From: Taxawa tesnikishii (nom. ined.)
Taxonomy: Eukaryota; Ascomycota; Dothideomycetes; Dothideales
Assembly: GCA_030247885.1 (NCBI GenBank)
Contig: JAPDRO010000026.1
Location: forward strand, 186,001-250,000
Reading direction: 5' to 3'
DNA: 64,000 bases
The position numbers and the translations under genes are program-made. Below the pieces are notes generated by a model that was not told the DNA's origin, did not search any database, and saw nothing but the letters and a program-made list of their open reading frames with translations. This document shows, in pieces, positions 1 to 10,227 of the stretch (the stretch's first letter is position 1; each line of letters begins with the position of its first letter).

Positions 1-90
1 GGTGCATTCACCTACTGAACGGACACTCATTGAGACCCCACATATTGATGCGCGAATCAAGCGTGCGATTGAGATCTGGCCCACCATGCC

Positions 91-1047
91 TCATCTCGCA
101 GTCTGAAACCATCTGCTGAACCACGCGATTGCCTGGGCTTCCGCTTTCTTGCCCCTCTCCGCCTCCTCCTTATCGTCCTCGCTCGCGCGGACGGCAAATC
201 CATGGTGCGCACCTTCGTACCATACAAACTCATGCTCGATCCCCTGATCCTTGCTCTTCGCACTCTTCGCCTTCAATATATCCCTCGTCTGATCCGCCTT
301 CGGCTTCGGGAGCTGCGAATCATATGAAGCGGCTGCGACGCTCAGCGGCAGAACCACCTTCTCGATGTCGTCCGGCACGGTTATCATGCTCGGATGGGCT
401 GTGTAGCCGCAGTCGACCAGCCTCTTCCCGTCATTCGTCTTGATCTCGTCCGCGCACAGCTCGATAGTCCATTTGCCGCCCCAGCAGAAGCCAGCGGCAC
501 CGATGGGCAGATCCGCGCCTTCGTTTGCACGCAAGGCTTTGAAAAAGGAAATTATTTGTTCCCGAACGATAGGCTGGCGGTTACGCCATGCGAAAGGCAG
601 GTACCAGTACAGCAGTTGGACAAAATAGTAAAATTTCATAATAGTAGCAGAGAAGCCCTTCGCCTCCAAGGCATGGAGTGACTTGAGCAAGGTTCCAGGT
701 ATAACGTAGCCTGCAGTGCGTATCCATCAGCTTCTCGTTCTGTAGTGCTACGCTTGAGGGGTTTTGCGTGTTGTTTCGCGGTAGACCTGGATTCGTCACT
801 GACCATTCATAAAATCTGGAAGGTAGACAAGAAAGCTGCCCTTCTTTGCATACTCGTCGGCAAGGATGCGCGAGTTTGGTAGGGTCCAGCCGAAAATATC
901 CGGGATTAAAACAACAATGCCCTTAGGTGAGCCTGTTGGAGGTTCAGCGACGTAACACTCCCGCCCATGTATCTTGTCTATGCGTCCGGTGGGTGTGCCG
1001 GTATGCAGGGAGCCAGTAGCACAGCATTGCTTTGGAAGGACAGACAT
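91..1047 (-). CDS. Dienelactone hydrolase family protein
   Basis: Alpha/beta-hydrolase of the dienelactone hydrolase (DLH) family, about 287 aa, encoded by exons 1047-804 and 710-91. The intron (803-711) starts GTCAGT and ends CTGCAG, and joins the frame as DFMNG-YVIPGTLL. The start is the ATG at 1047, just before the conserved N-terminal block containing VLIPDIFGW. The nucleophile is the Cys of GFCWGG (about residue 157), the acid is probably the Asp of ASYDS (about 212), and the His lies in GAHHGF (about 250), which gives the Cys-Asp-His triad of the family. No signal peptide is seen, so it is probably cytosolic. The family hydrolyses dienelactones and related esters in aromatic catabolism, but many fungal members have no known substrate. 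It is divergent from the methionine sulfoxide reductase gene to the right. Confidence 0.9.
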
Positions 1048-1513
1048 GGCTTGGAGTATCTGAGGAAAGCTGCAGGTCAGAGCCTGAATGTCTCGAGGTA
1101 GATTGAGAAGATGGAGAGAAGAGCAGAGCTGGGTACTTGTTAATCCAGGACCGGCCCGCCTCGTAAGAGCACGGGTGTTGGTATGGCCTGATTGCCTATC
1201 ACTTTGCGCCTGCAAGACACTGACCCTTGAGCTGCCGTCTACAGAAGTGGGTTGTTCTTTTGTGATCTAGCAATCGACCCGCTCTGATGACAGATGCGTG
1301 ATAATTCCGATGTGAAACATACAGCCGCGTTTGCGCTTTTGGAAGGCATGTGTTGATTGGATTCCGAGAGCAGAGGAGGCAGGTCGAAGGATGAGGTCGT
1401 CGGAGGAAAGAAGATGCCGACGGCCGAGAGTCAGCGAGTTCGCTCTCTCAAGTCAGATCAGCTCATTTCTTGCTCCACAAACAATCATTGTTGTAATTCC
1501 CATTTGTGAAATC
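1048..1513. other. Divergent intergenic region, DLH / fRMsr
   Basis: About 470 bp between the start codons of two divergent genes, so it should hold both promoters. I see no clear TATA box, repeat or open frame with coding character. Confidence 0.5.
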
Positions 1514-2284
1514 ATGGTACGATAAGCCACAACCAATGTACGCTGCACCATCGCAGCCGCTGATACGGACGTCAAGGTGCACGCTGATGCATCCAACTTT
1601 ACGTCGGGCGTCACCAAAGCCGATGCGTACGAACAAGTGCTAGAGCAGGCTCGTGCTCTGTTCGAGGGTCAAAGAAACTGGGTAGTCGCAACTCAAACGG
1701 GCCAGTCTTTCTAGTGCTGATGGTCTCGCCGGACAGGTTTGGTAGAGCGTCCTACAACGTCTTCACACGCAAAGGCATGTGCTGACAAGGTATGCCACCC
1801 AGCAACTTGGCCAACGCAGCATCACTCCTGTGGCATGCCTTGCACGCGCTGCCCTCACCCTCGAAAGAGGTGAATTGGGCGGGTTTCTACGTGCTTGACC
1901 CATGCGCTCCAAACCAGTTGATTCTGGGTCCGTTCCAGGGAAAGGTAGCTTGCCAGACTATCGCCTTTGGACGGGGAGTGTGTGGCGCGGCAGCGAAGAC
2001 GGGCGAGACGCAGCTGGTGCCCGATGTAGAGGAGTTTCCAGGTCATATCGCCTGTGATGGTGATAGCGCGAGTGAGATTGTTGTGCCGGTTGTACAGAAA
2101 GGAAAGGTATGTGGTATCGTCAGGGTAAAAACTGCAACAAGCTCGCTGACTCCATGCCCAGGTGGTTGCCATCATTGATGTGGATTGCACAGTGAAGAAC
2201 GGGTTTGATGGTGAGGATCGGAAAGCGCTGGAGGAACTTGCACAATTACTCGCAGAGTCATGCGATTTTGCTGCTGCTGCTTAG
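1514..2284 (+). CDS. Free methionine-R-sulfoxide reductase (GAF domain)
   Basis: GAF-domain enzyme of the fRMsr family (yeast YKL069W), which reduces free methionine-R-sulfoxide in the cytosol. The exons I can see are an ATG-only exon at 1514-1516, 1577-1681 (VHADASNF...GQRNW), about 1790-2106 and 2162-2284. The last intron, 2107-2161, is clear (GTATGT...CCCAG). The three family cysteines are present: in KVACQTI / GRGVCG, in GHIACDG, and in IIDVDC. The C-terminus ends in a run of Ala before TAG. The join between exon 2 and exon 3 cannot keep both QRNW and SNLANAAS in phase with any canonical splice pair. One base seems to be missing near the CCC run at about 1798-1800. Family assignment is secure; the exact exon 2/3 junction is not. 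Confidence 0.82.
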
Positions 2285-2593
2285 GAGGCGCGCGGTTCAT
2301 AGCGTGCCATCCACTTCGCAGTGGCTCGGTAGGCAGTTTCTGATCAGTGAAGTCGAATATCAAACCTTATGTCAATTCACGTGTTACATCACTCTTGTTT
2401 GCTTGGCGACCATGCGACTCCTTTTTCACAGGCTCAAAACAAAAGAGTTTTCCGAAAAGACATTCGCCTTTCGTTCATAAATTCGGCGGTGTCTTTCTTT
2501 CCTCCCGTACCAAGCGGCCTGCTGCATACAAACAAGATCAGAAACCTCAAACAGACACCTTTACTCCTCCGCGACAACACGCCAACATTCTTC

Positions 2594-2749
2594 ATGGACA
2601 ACCCTGTCCGCGCTGCTATTGCTCTAGCTGTTGCGGTTGCCGTCTGGGTCACGTACTTGAAGCGTAAGTACAGCGATGAGCCAACCAAGCACTCTAAGAA
2701 GTATGAGCGCGAGCGCAAGCACCGGAGACATCGCGGCCACCACCACTGA
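2594..2749 (+). CDS. Possible small single-pass membrane protein or lost 5' exon
   Basis: A 51-codon frame opening with an ATG (MDNPVRAAIAL) followed by one hydrophobic helix (about residues 6-22), then a very basic tail rich in Lys, Arg and His that ends HRGHHH. A strong donor-like GTAAGT sits at 2664. I found no acceptor that joins it in phase to the SET-domain gene starting at about 2676, which it overlaps in another frame. It could be an independent micro-protein, an upstream ORF, or a 5' exon of the SET gene. The low confidence reflects length and lack of any recognised family. Confidence 0.3.
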   Translation: MDNPVRAAIALAVAVAVWVTYLKRKYSDEPTKHSKKYERERKHRRHRGHHH

Positions 2750-4002
2750 TGATACCGCTTCTCAAACCAACTGCACGCAGCAGCACTCCGCGACGGAGCA
2801 GAGTCGTGCCACGAAGCGCAACCAGCGCAAGTATGAAAAGAAGAAAGAGAAGAAGAAGAACTCCGAGCGAAACGAATCAATGAACGAAGAGGGCGCAGAC
2901 CTTGGTCAACATAGAGAAAAGGAGCCCAACGGCGCTGAAGGTATGCTGCACCGTCCCCAGACCAAGTGAACCGAATCGGCTCGTCTTACACGCCCTCCAG
3001 AACTTCCACTACCAGACACACTCTACGAGCTCCAGATCGCGCGCGGCGAGGCCGACAGGCGGAAGAACTTTGGTCTCTTCGCCGTGCGCGACATCGCTAG
3101 AGGTACCTGCATAATCTCCGAACCAGCGCTCATCGACCTTCCATCCAAATCCACCGGCCCCGAACTCTTCACACAATTCCACAACCTCTCCAGCAAGAAA
3201 AAGCTCAATACCTTGATTTAAGTCATCATTTTGATCCACTACCGGGCCCAAGCACGGACCCAGATACCTACCTTGTTTTTGTCCCGGCTCCTAAGAATTA
3301 CAAGGCACATATCGCGCGAATCTGGCTAGCAAACAAGGCCGACACCCCTGAGGGTGGACATGCGGTCTACGCCAGTTCAGCTCGCATAAACCATTCTTGC
3401 ACCCCCAACGTCGTGCTATCGTCCACTCCTGAAGGCTCGAAGCGTTTCGTCCATGCTATCCGCGACATCAATGTCGGTGAAGAAATTGTCGCCGCATACA
3501 CTGACGTGTGTTGTGGTCGTGCGGACCGCGCCGACGCTCTGGACTTCTCTTGCGACTGCGTCACCTGCGATCCAAAGAAGGATGGGTTTCGCAAGAGCAA
3601 CAACAGAAGAGCGCAATTGATGGAAGAGAAGCGGATGCTTGCTAGTTTCACGAAGCACCTCCGCAGCCCAGAGAGGGCGCGCGTGCTGGCAACATCTTTC
3701 ATTGAGAATCTGGAGAAGGAAGGATTAGTGGGAGAAGAAATGGCGTTCGCGTAAGTGCATCTTCCTTCTCTTCTTGTTTTCTTCAAGCTCCGTCACACCG
3801 TGATGGGTGAAAAAACTTACATGGAGAGGTTCGCAGATACAATCGAGCCGCTGCAATTGCCACAGCGATGAACAACCGTGTCATTGCGCTAGCATTCAAG
3901 AGAAAAGAACTGGACGTGGTGAAGTGCTGTTACGGAGAGGACAGTGCGAAGTACAAGCGTTGTGCGGAGGAAAATCAGAAGCTGGAGAAGGCGAAGAAGT
4001 AG
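2676..4002 (+). CDS. SET-domain protein (MYND-less SMYD-like), one frame gap
   Basis: Probable SET-domain lysine methyltransferase of the fungal SMYD-like group, close to 390 aa. Exons are about 2676-2940, 3001-3750 and 3837-4002; introns are GTATGC...CTCCAG (2941-3000) and GTAAGT...TCGCAG (3751-3836). The N-terminus is Lys-rich and low complexity; an in-frame ATG at 2880 is an alternative start. The SET start is visible as KNFGLFAVRDIARG, and the catalytic core as ARINHSCTPN with EEIVAAYTD, followed by a post-SET-like FSCDCVTCD. Between KKKLNT and SHHFDPLPGP (about 3215) the frame moves by one base with no possible intron. This is either a real frameshift or a sequence error. The substrate is unknown. 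Confidence 0.72.
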
Positions 4003-5930
4003 CACTCCAACTACTCTGATGCTAGGCGCATACAGCCATGCATCGTGTTCGCGATTCTAGTGAACAAACAGACACGAATCGAATGTTTCATATGCACAGG
4101 ACAACCTACGAAAACCAAAACATCTATGCAGCTGCCGGGTGTCATCTAGCGGTTGACAACTCGTCAACTTTACAAAGCTTAAATCTGAGTATGCTCAAAG
4201 GCCTTCTAGCTCCTGGAAACCATTGCTACAAACGGGATCATGAGCGATGTGAGTTTGAGCATTGTGGAAAAGGCTGCAGGCATGCGTCCTTGTTTGGCTT
4301 CATGAGTGTCATTTGACAGGATTGTCCTTTTCCAGAGCATCTGGTGCAATCGTGCAAGACGTAGTTTCAAAGCCTTCTGCCACTATCATCTTCCGGATTC
4401 ATCATCTTCGGATGTGCTTTCGCCCTCTTCGGCAAGTACACCATTCCCTTTCCAGTCCTGCAACTCTCTCTGCACCGCAATTGATGACCGTTGCGGCACG
4501 GCAGTAAAGCACGTCCGTGTCTCTCGCTCGAGCTTGGTACAACGGTTCCCGTTGTCCTTTCGTTTCGCTCCGCCTTGCCTGTTTCGCGCAGGGCTTGGTG
4601 AAGGCACTGATACGGCGGTGCCGAATGAACATTGGTTCATGCGGTCAACTCTCCACAACCCGGCTACCCACTGGTTGCAATCGGCCCCCAGTCTGCTTGA
4701 ACGTCATTGATGGACTGTCATGTCTCATGCGGCCCAAAAGATCCAGCTTCTAGAAGCATGAGAGCGTTGGGAGAGTGTCTCTGCGTGACGCGCAACTCGA
4801 AATAGTAGAGAAGGCAATATCCATTCTCTTGTTCTACCATGTGCCCTGATGCAGAAGTCTATGTGCATGTTGTGGGCCGGACGACAGTGGCTGAAGGCTC
4901 GGTTGTAAATAGCAGATCAATCACGCCGTACACCCTGACCTCTGCAAAGCATGTCGATCAGGAAGATAGATCGGTCACACGTATTCCCTTCTTGCCTTAC
5001 TACATTAAGGTCCTCCGGCAAGTCAATGGCAGATGGGACGGGCATTTGACTTTAGTAATCCAACGGCTCGGGCGCCACGGACCGGTGGGGTAGGGAGAAT
5101 CTGCAATATCCTGAATCAGTTTAGCGCGACGGGGACTGGCGGCTTTCGGCGACGCGTGGTTGTATGCCCTGATATCGAGGCGTCTTGCACCCGGATACCT
5201 TTGTCCTCCGCCATTCACCCTTACTTAGTAACGTCGTTGTTCTTTGGGTGAAGTGCTATCTGCCAGTATGAGCCGCTACACTGTGTTGCGTTTACCCTTC
5301 TTGTGTAATGCACTGCAGCCTGAAGAAGATGAAGAGACGTACGGTAGCACTGCATCGGTCGCCCATTCAAGGACTTACTCTACCTGAACAGCCAGAAGCC
5401 CCAAAGTCAGATGGATGTCTTGCAGCATACAAATCTCCTTAAGCGCAACGAACAGCCATCCGTACAGATACTCCGACATTCATGCCTTTCATAGGTCCAG
5501 TCTCAGGAGGTAGGGATAAATCTAGACGTTCCGGAGATTCAGCCTTGGCAACAGCCACGCTCCTTGTGGCTTCTCCTGGGTCGCGAACACCTGCTATTGA
5601 CTGTTTACAACCAGCAACCCTACAACGTTTTCTCACGCTATACACTGGTATGTTCGCATGAGACAAGCTATCGTACGGCACCGTCCAAAGCTTGTTCTAC
5701 ATGGCGTTCTCAAATGTCTTTCTCCTTCGAAGCGCAGCCAAATACCGCCGGGAGTTTCTATTATATGCATGGTCGCATAACCACCCTCGATACCCCCTGA
5801 CCGTGTCCCCGGGCCTTTTTCTCTATCATCCTGAACTTTGGACGTTGCCAGACTCGAGGATTGATGATCTAACCACGAACGCTGAACACAAGGCCCCTCC
5901 CAAAACAGCAACGCGGAGAATCTCGACACC
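4003..5930. other. Gene-poor stretch between SET and rhodopsin-like genes
   Basis: About 1.9 kb. Several open frames of 70-130 codons occur on both strands but overlap one another, lack recognisable motifs and show no splice-linked partners. I see no transposon ends, tandem repeat or RNA gene. The last few hundred bases presumably hold the promoter of the gene starting at 5931. Confidence 0.5.
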
Positions 5931-7227
5931 ATGTCGGCGGCCGGATCACCTTCAGCCTACGAGGAGTTTCTCGAGGCATACACGAAACAGGTCAGGACCT
6001 GTTTCGCGGCCTCTCTTACTTTCGTCATCTTAGCCTGGCTCTCCTTCCTGTTGAGATGTTACGTCCGGATCAAGTTCTTGCGCACGTTTGGTCGAGACGA
6101 CTGGTTCATGATTCCTGCGGTAGTCTGCGTCTCTGCTAGCGCCATTCTAGCAATCGTTCCTTCGTACGCCTTTCTTCACGGACGCTGGACCAACGCCGAC
6201 ACCTTGGCGAAGGTGAGCATATCTGCAAGCCAACCACAAGCTCAGCTAACCCCTCCAGTCAACAACAGCTTCCACCGCACTCTACATCTGGGGTATGGTG
6301 TTTCTCAAGATATCTCTGGGGTTGTTCTTCACCAAGATATACTCCACGCAGCGCTGGAAGAGGTGTTTCGTCTACCTGATCGTATTCCTCACCGCCGTGG
6401 CCGGTACAGCATACTTCTTTATTTCTACATGTACTTGTGGAGTCTCCTCCATCCTTGGCCAATACACTGGGACATACTGCAGCACTTTCCAAGCGACGAG
6501 GAACCTCAGTCTGTTCTGGAGCGCTCTCAACGCTTTCACGGACGTTTTGTTCTCCGTGCTTGCGGGTTTCACACTCTACCCTCTCAACATGTCCAGGGCC
6601 ACAAAATGGGGTGCATTTGCGCTTCTTGTCTTCGCCACACTTGGTGGCATGGCTTCGCTCTTCCGCCTGGTTTACCTGATATCTCTGATCCGGCCCGGAA
6701 ATGTATCCCTTAGCATGATACAGACCGTTCGAGTGGTCTACTGGACACACATCGAGACCGGAATTGGCGTTACAGCTGCTTGCCTGGCTACGCTTCGCCC
6801 GTTGTTTGCATGCTTCCTCGAGCGCATCAACACGCGCAAGCAAGAACGGCGTGGCGGCGGCGGAAAAGGGTCCTGGAAGACTTTCGGAACCGCAAGCCCG
6901 CCCAACTCCAACTCGAAGGGGACGGTTAACATCAACGCCCTGACACCGGATGACCTCGATGACTTCATCATCGACCCCGAGAAGAGCGCGGACGAGCCGA
7001 CAAAGGAATACATGGGTAACGAGCTGGTGCAACACGATAGCCATGTCGCTCCCGCGCAAGACTCGAATGTCACCGTCGTTACCGTTCGGGTACCGAACAC
7101 CACCAATAATAACAGCAACAGCAACAACAACCGGACGCCGATCCAGTCAAAATGCGGACCGCTCTCCCAGAGCAACGAGACAAACAAACAGTCCGGATAC
7201 ACTCCTGACGATCTTCAGCTGATGTGA
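5931..7227 (+). CDS. Fungal rhodopsin-fold integral membrane protein (PTH11/SAT4-like)
   Basis: Seven-TM protein of the fungal rhodopsin-fold family common in Pezizomycotina, about 416 aa. Exons are 5931-6212 and 6259-7227; the 46-nt intron runs GTGAGC...CTCCAG in phase 0. The first helix follows an N-terminal acidic stretch. The family signature RIKFLRTFGRDDWFM is present, with cytoplasmic Arg/Asp residues after TM2. Later helices include WGMVFLKISLGLFF and an extracellular Cys-rich loop (FISTCTCG...YCSTF). The last helix is followed by a long hydrophilic tail with a Gly run, acidic patches and an Asn-rich tract (NTTNNNSNSNNN). Members without the N-terminal CFEM domain, such as this one, have no established ligand; a receptor-like role is inference. 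Confidence 0.85.
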
Positions 7228-7826
7228 GCCCACACCTCGAAGCCGAAGCGGTCGCAGGCAAGTCGTCAGCAAGAATCGGCTGCCGGACCAGCAGACTGCC
7301 ATCTCAACCAGGACATGGAGGAAGATGCCACAATCTCTGCGGCGCTGTCGGTGTGGCAAAACGTCCATTTTTCTTGTTTCGTTTCTAGTGCTCATAGTAT
7401 GAAAACGTATAGACTTAATCTCTTCATCTCTTCATCTCTGCTGTTCTCCATGGTGCTCTGGGCGTCTTCCTTTGCTCAAGAAGAGAATCGAATGGTCTCG
7501 GAATAAAAGAAGGAAAGAAAAGAAAAAAAGAGGGTCTGCTTCGAACGCGCTTCCATCCGGAAGGGGTAGTAGACAAAGACACCGCTTTTTGCCGGGAAAC
7601 ACCAGCTAGCTTTCCCCCTCCCCAATTCATGGAAAAGCCATCTACAGTAGTATAGACAAAGCCAATACGCCTCATCCCCCATGCAAGAGATGTCCCATCA
7701 CCCTTTGACTCCAAGCCAAGCCGCAATGCGCCGGCGCAAAACTCAGAGCGAGGATATTATGCAAGGCAAAAGCGACAAAGCCAACGCTACCCTACGTGCT
7801 TCCCCTCCGGTCCGATGGAAATCTCC
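7228..7826. other. Convergent 3' region, rhodopsin-like / PAC1
   Basis: About 600 bp between two converging stop codons. It should hold both 3' UTRs. Nothing else is recognisable. Confidence 0.5.
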
Positions 7827-9361
7827 TCAAGCAGCAAAGATCCTGACGTTCAGATCCACACTCCCCGTCGCGATGACGCATCTTATGCTGACATTCCCTC
7901 TCGCCTCGCCGTCACCTTTCTTAGCAGCAGCAGCAGCAGCAGCACCGTTCGTCTCGCCGTTTGCTGCGCCGGCGACGGCGTTGCCATTCACGGGCACGTC
8001 TTTGGGCAGGCTGGGCGCCCAGCGCATGCAGCTGACGAAATGGGCCGCGCTATCGTCGATAGTCTTGACGCATTTCCCTTCCTGGCTCAGATCCCAGCAG
8101 CGGATGCTCCTGTCGTCGCCACAACTCAACAGGTACTTGCCTCCCGGGTGGAAGAGCAGGGCGCGCACCCAATTGTCGTGGCCCACGAGCGTCTTGATCA
8201 GCGTGCCTCGGCTGTCCCACAGTTTGATCAGCTTGTCGCGTCCCGCCGTGGCGACGAATTCCGCCGACGAGGACGCCGGGGGCGCTTTCTTGAGCCCGGC
8301 GAGTGTGGCCAGGTGCTGGTATGCGGCTGGAGGTGCGAAGGCACAGCATTCGAGCACGTGCTCGTGGCCTACGAATGTTGTCTTGGCGTCGCCGGACTGT
8401 GTGTCCCAAAGTCGTGCGGTCTGATCGTTGGAGACGGTGAGAAGCCATCGGCCGTCGAAGGAGGGCGAGACGTCGCGGACCCAGTCTGCGTGCCCTCGGA
8501 TCGTGCGCACGCAGTAGCCTGTCGTTACGTCCCAGATTCGAATAGTTTTGTCCCGGGATGCGGAGGCGAGCAGGTTACCGCTGGAGGGTGCACCTGCCGC
8601 GCCAGAGGGGATGAATCGCACGGCAGAGACGGAGTGGTCGTGGCCGGGTAGTGTACGGATGTTCTTGTACTCGTCATTGGGGTCCCAGAGCTTGATTGTG
8701 AGATCTGAGGAGCAGGAGGCGAGGAGTGTGGAGCCTCTTGGCCCACCGTAGTCGACGTCCAAGACACCTTTTGTGTGTCCCTTGACTGTTCGTTCGAGCT
8801 CGCCCAGCTCCCAGTCCCAGATTTTGATCGTACTGTCTTCTGAGCCTGTTGCGAGAGATGAGAAGACGGGATGGAAGGCCAGCGCCGTGACGGGTTGACG
8901 ATGCGATTGAAGCGTGTGTCGGGCGGGAGAGCGTGGCAGCCAGCTGGCGGGGTCGGTGCGGCGGGCTGAAAGTGAGGTTGGTGTGGCGGAGTCGAGTTCG
9001 GACTGCAGGGAGTTGCAGCGTGATTCAAGGTCCATTATCTAGACGAGAAGAGGACGCGATCAGCGACGACTGCGCGAAGTAGTGTTGGCGCATGAGCAAG
9101 CATACCTTCTTCTGCAACCGCACCACGCTCGTCCATTTCTTCTCCAGAAGCCCCTCGTACTTCTTTCGCGTAGCATCGTCGAAGCTGTCGCCGACGCCGA
9201 GCTCTTCTCGTAATGCAGCAGCAGTGTTGGGCAGATCGGCGGCGGTCAAGTAGGCAATGAGAGACTTGTGGCTATCAGTACATCAGCCCGAGGCTTGCTT
9301 GGAGGTGAGTGCGGGAGACGTACAGCTCTTCAGCTTGCCGGGCAGTGAGCAGCTTGGACAT
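7827..9361 (-). CDS. PAC1: Nuclear distribution protein PAC1 (LIS1/NudF)
   Basis: Dynein regulator LIS1, 471 aa. Exons are 9361-9324, 9271-9106 and 9038-7827. Introns start GTACGT and GTATGC and end GATAG and CTAG. The start codon at 9361 opens [13 protein letters not shown], the LisH dimerisation motif (about residues 5-40), followed by the linker [20 protein letters not shown] and a coiled coil (about 60-90). Seven WD40 repeats fill residues 110-470, with [19 protein letters not shown] and GHADWVRDV among the clearest. The loop near the C-terminus contains an Ala run coded by an AGC/CTG triplet repeat (7923-7943). The reading frame is intact throughout. Known role: binds dynein, supports nuclear migration and hyphal growth. 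It shares its upstream region with STU2. Confidence 0.97.
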
Positions 9362-10227
9362 TGTGCCTGGTCACGGGGTACTACTACTACGAGTATCGTC
9401 CCGGCGCATTCGGCACCTCTTCCTCTATCTCTCGCGCGCTCAGGAACAGGGCAAATGCAACGTCTGGTCTACGGGGTCAGAGTTGCTGGCCGTTGCCGCG
9501 CTCGGTTGGCTGAGTGGAAGTGGAAGTGGAAGTGGAAGTGGAAGTGGAAGTGGAAGTGGAAGTGAAAGCGGAAGTGGAAGGTGCCGAGTCGAGGTTGGAC
9601 TGCGGGACCGAGTAGGAAGGGACGAGTGTGCGAAGCGGAATCTCTCGACGGTCAAGTTTATCACAGAAGCCAATCAACCGGCGGAAGTCAACGCTTCACT
9701 CGCGCGAAGAGGTTGCATCCAATGGTGCAGTGTGCAGTATTGCATACAGCGAAAACAGACGGGTTTGTTGCCCTGCTTGGCTTGTTGACTGTCCTCGTTG
9801 GTCTTGGCTTGGCGCTTGCTGCACGTCATCTCGCGGCTTCGACGTTTTTGTTTGGCGGCGGTTCGATTGTTGTGGGGGTTTGTTGATGTTCGACACAAAG
9901 CTGCCCAATCTACACCCACTCACCTAACGACCACGGCTAAAGGCTGTTTCCGAACGCTCGTACACTCACTCTCCAGGACAGCGTTGGCTTCCCTTGCTTG
10001 CTGGAGACATCGATACCGCCGACGCCCTCCCTGTCCGCGACATTCCGCCACTCACCTGTCATGTCCATTAGGAATAACTATTAGCGCCGCCCTGCACAAC
10101 ACTCGACACCCGCATCAAACCACCACCACACGTTCGGGACCTTGATAAGACCTCCTTGGCAAGACCTCCTTGATATCGGCCCACACGTGCACCAGAGACT
10201 CTCTACTACACTTCGCAACCCAACAAC
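9362..10227. promoter_or_regulatory. Divergent promoter region of PAC1 and STU2
   Basis: The 866 bp between the two divergent start codons must carry both promoters and 5' UTRs. It contains a hexanucleotide tandem repeat at 9516-9580 and T/C-rich stretches closer to STU2. Overlapping open frames here read through the repeat as Ser-Gly or Trp-Lys repeats and are not convincing genes. No TATA box is evident. Confidence 0.6.
9516..9580. repeat. (GGAAGT)n hexanucleotide repeat
   Basis: About eleven copies of GGAAGT, two of them with one change, in the shared PAC1/STU2 upstream region. It lies about 155 bp upstream of the PAC1 start and 650 bp upstream of the STU2 start. Confidence 0.95.

Noticed and set aside
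3190-3300. An intron to explain the frame change in the SET gene.
   Set aside because: No GT donor exists before the in-frame stop, and the protein on either side appears contiguous.
9257-9788. Open frames across the GGAAGT repeat coding Trp-Lys or Ser-Gly repeats.
   Set aside because: They are by-products of a period-six repeat in a promoter and overlap the first exons of PAC1 on the other strand.
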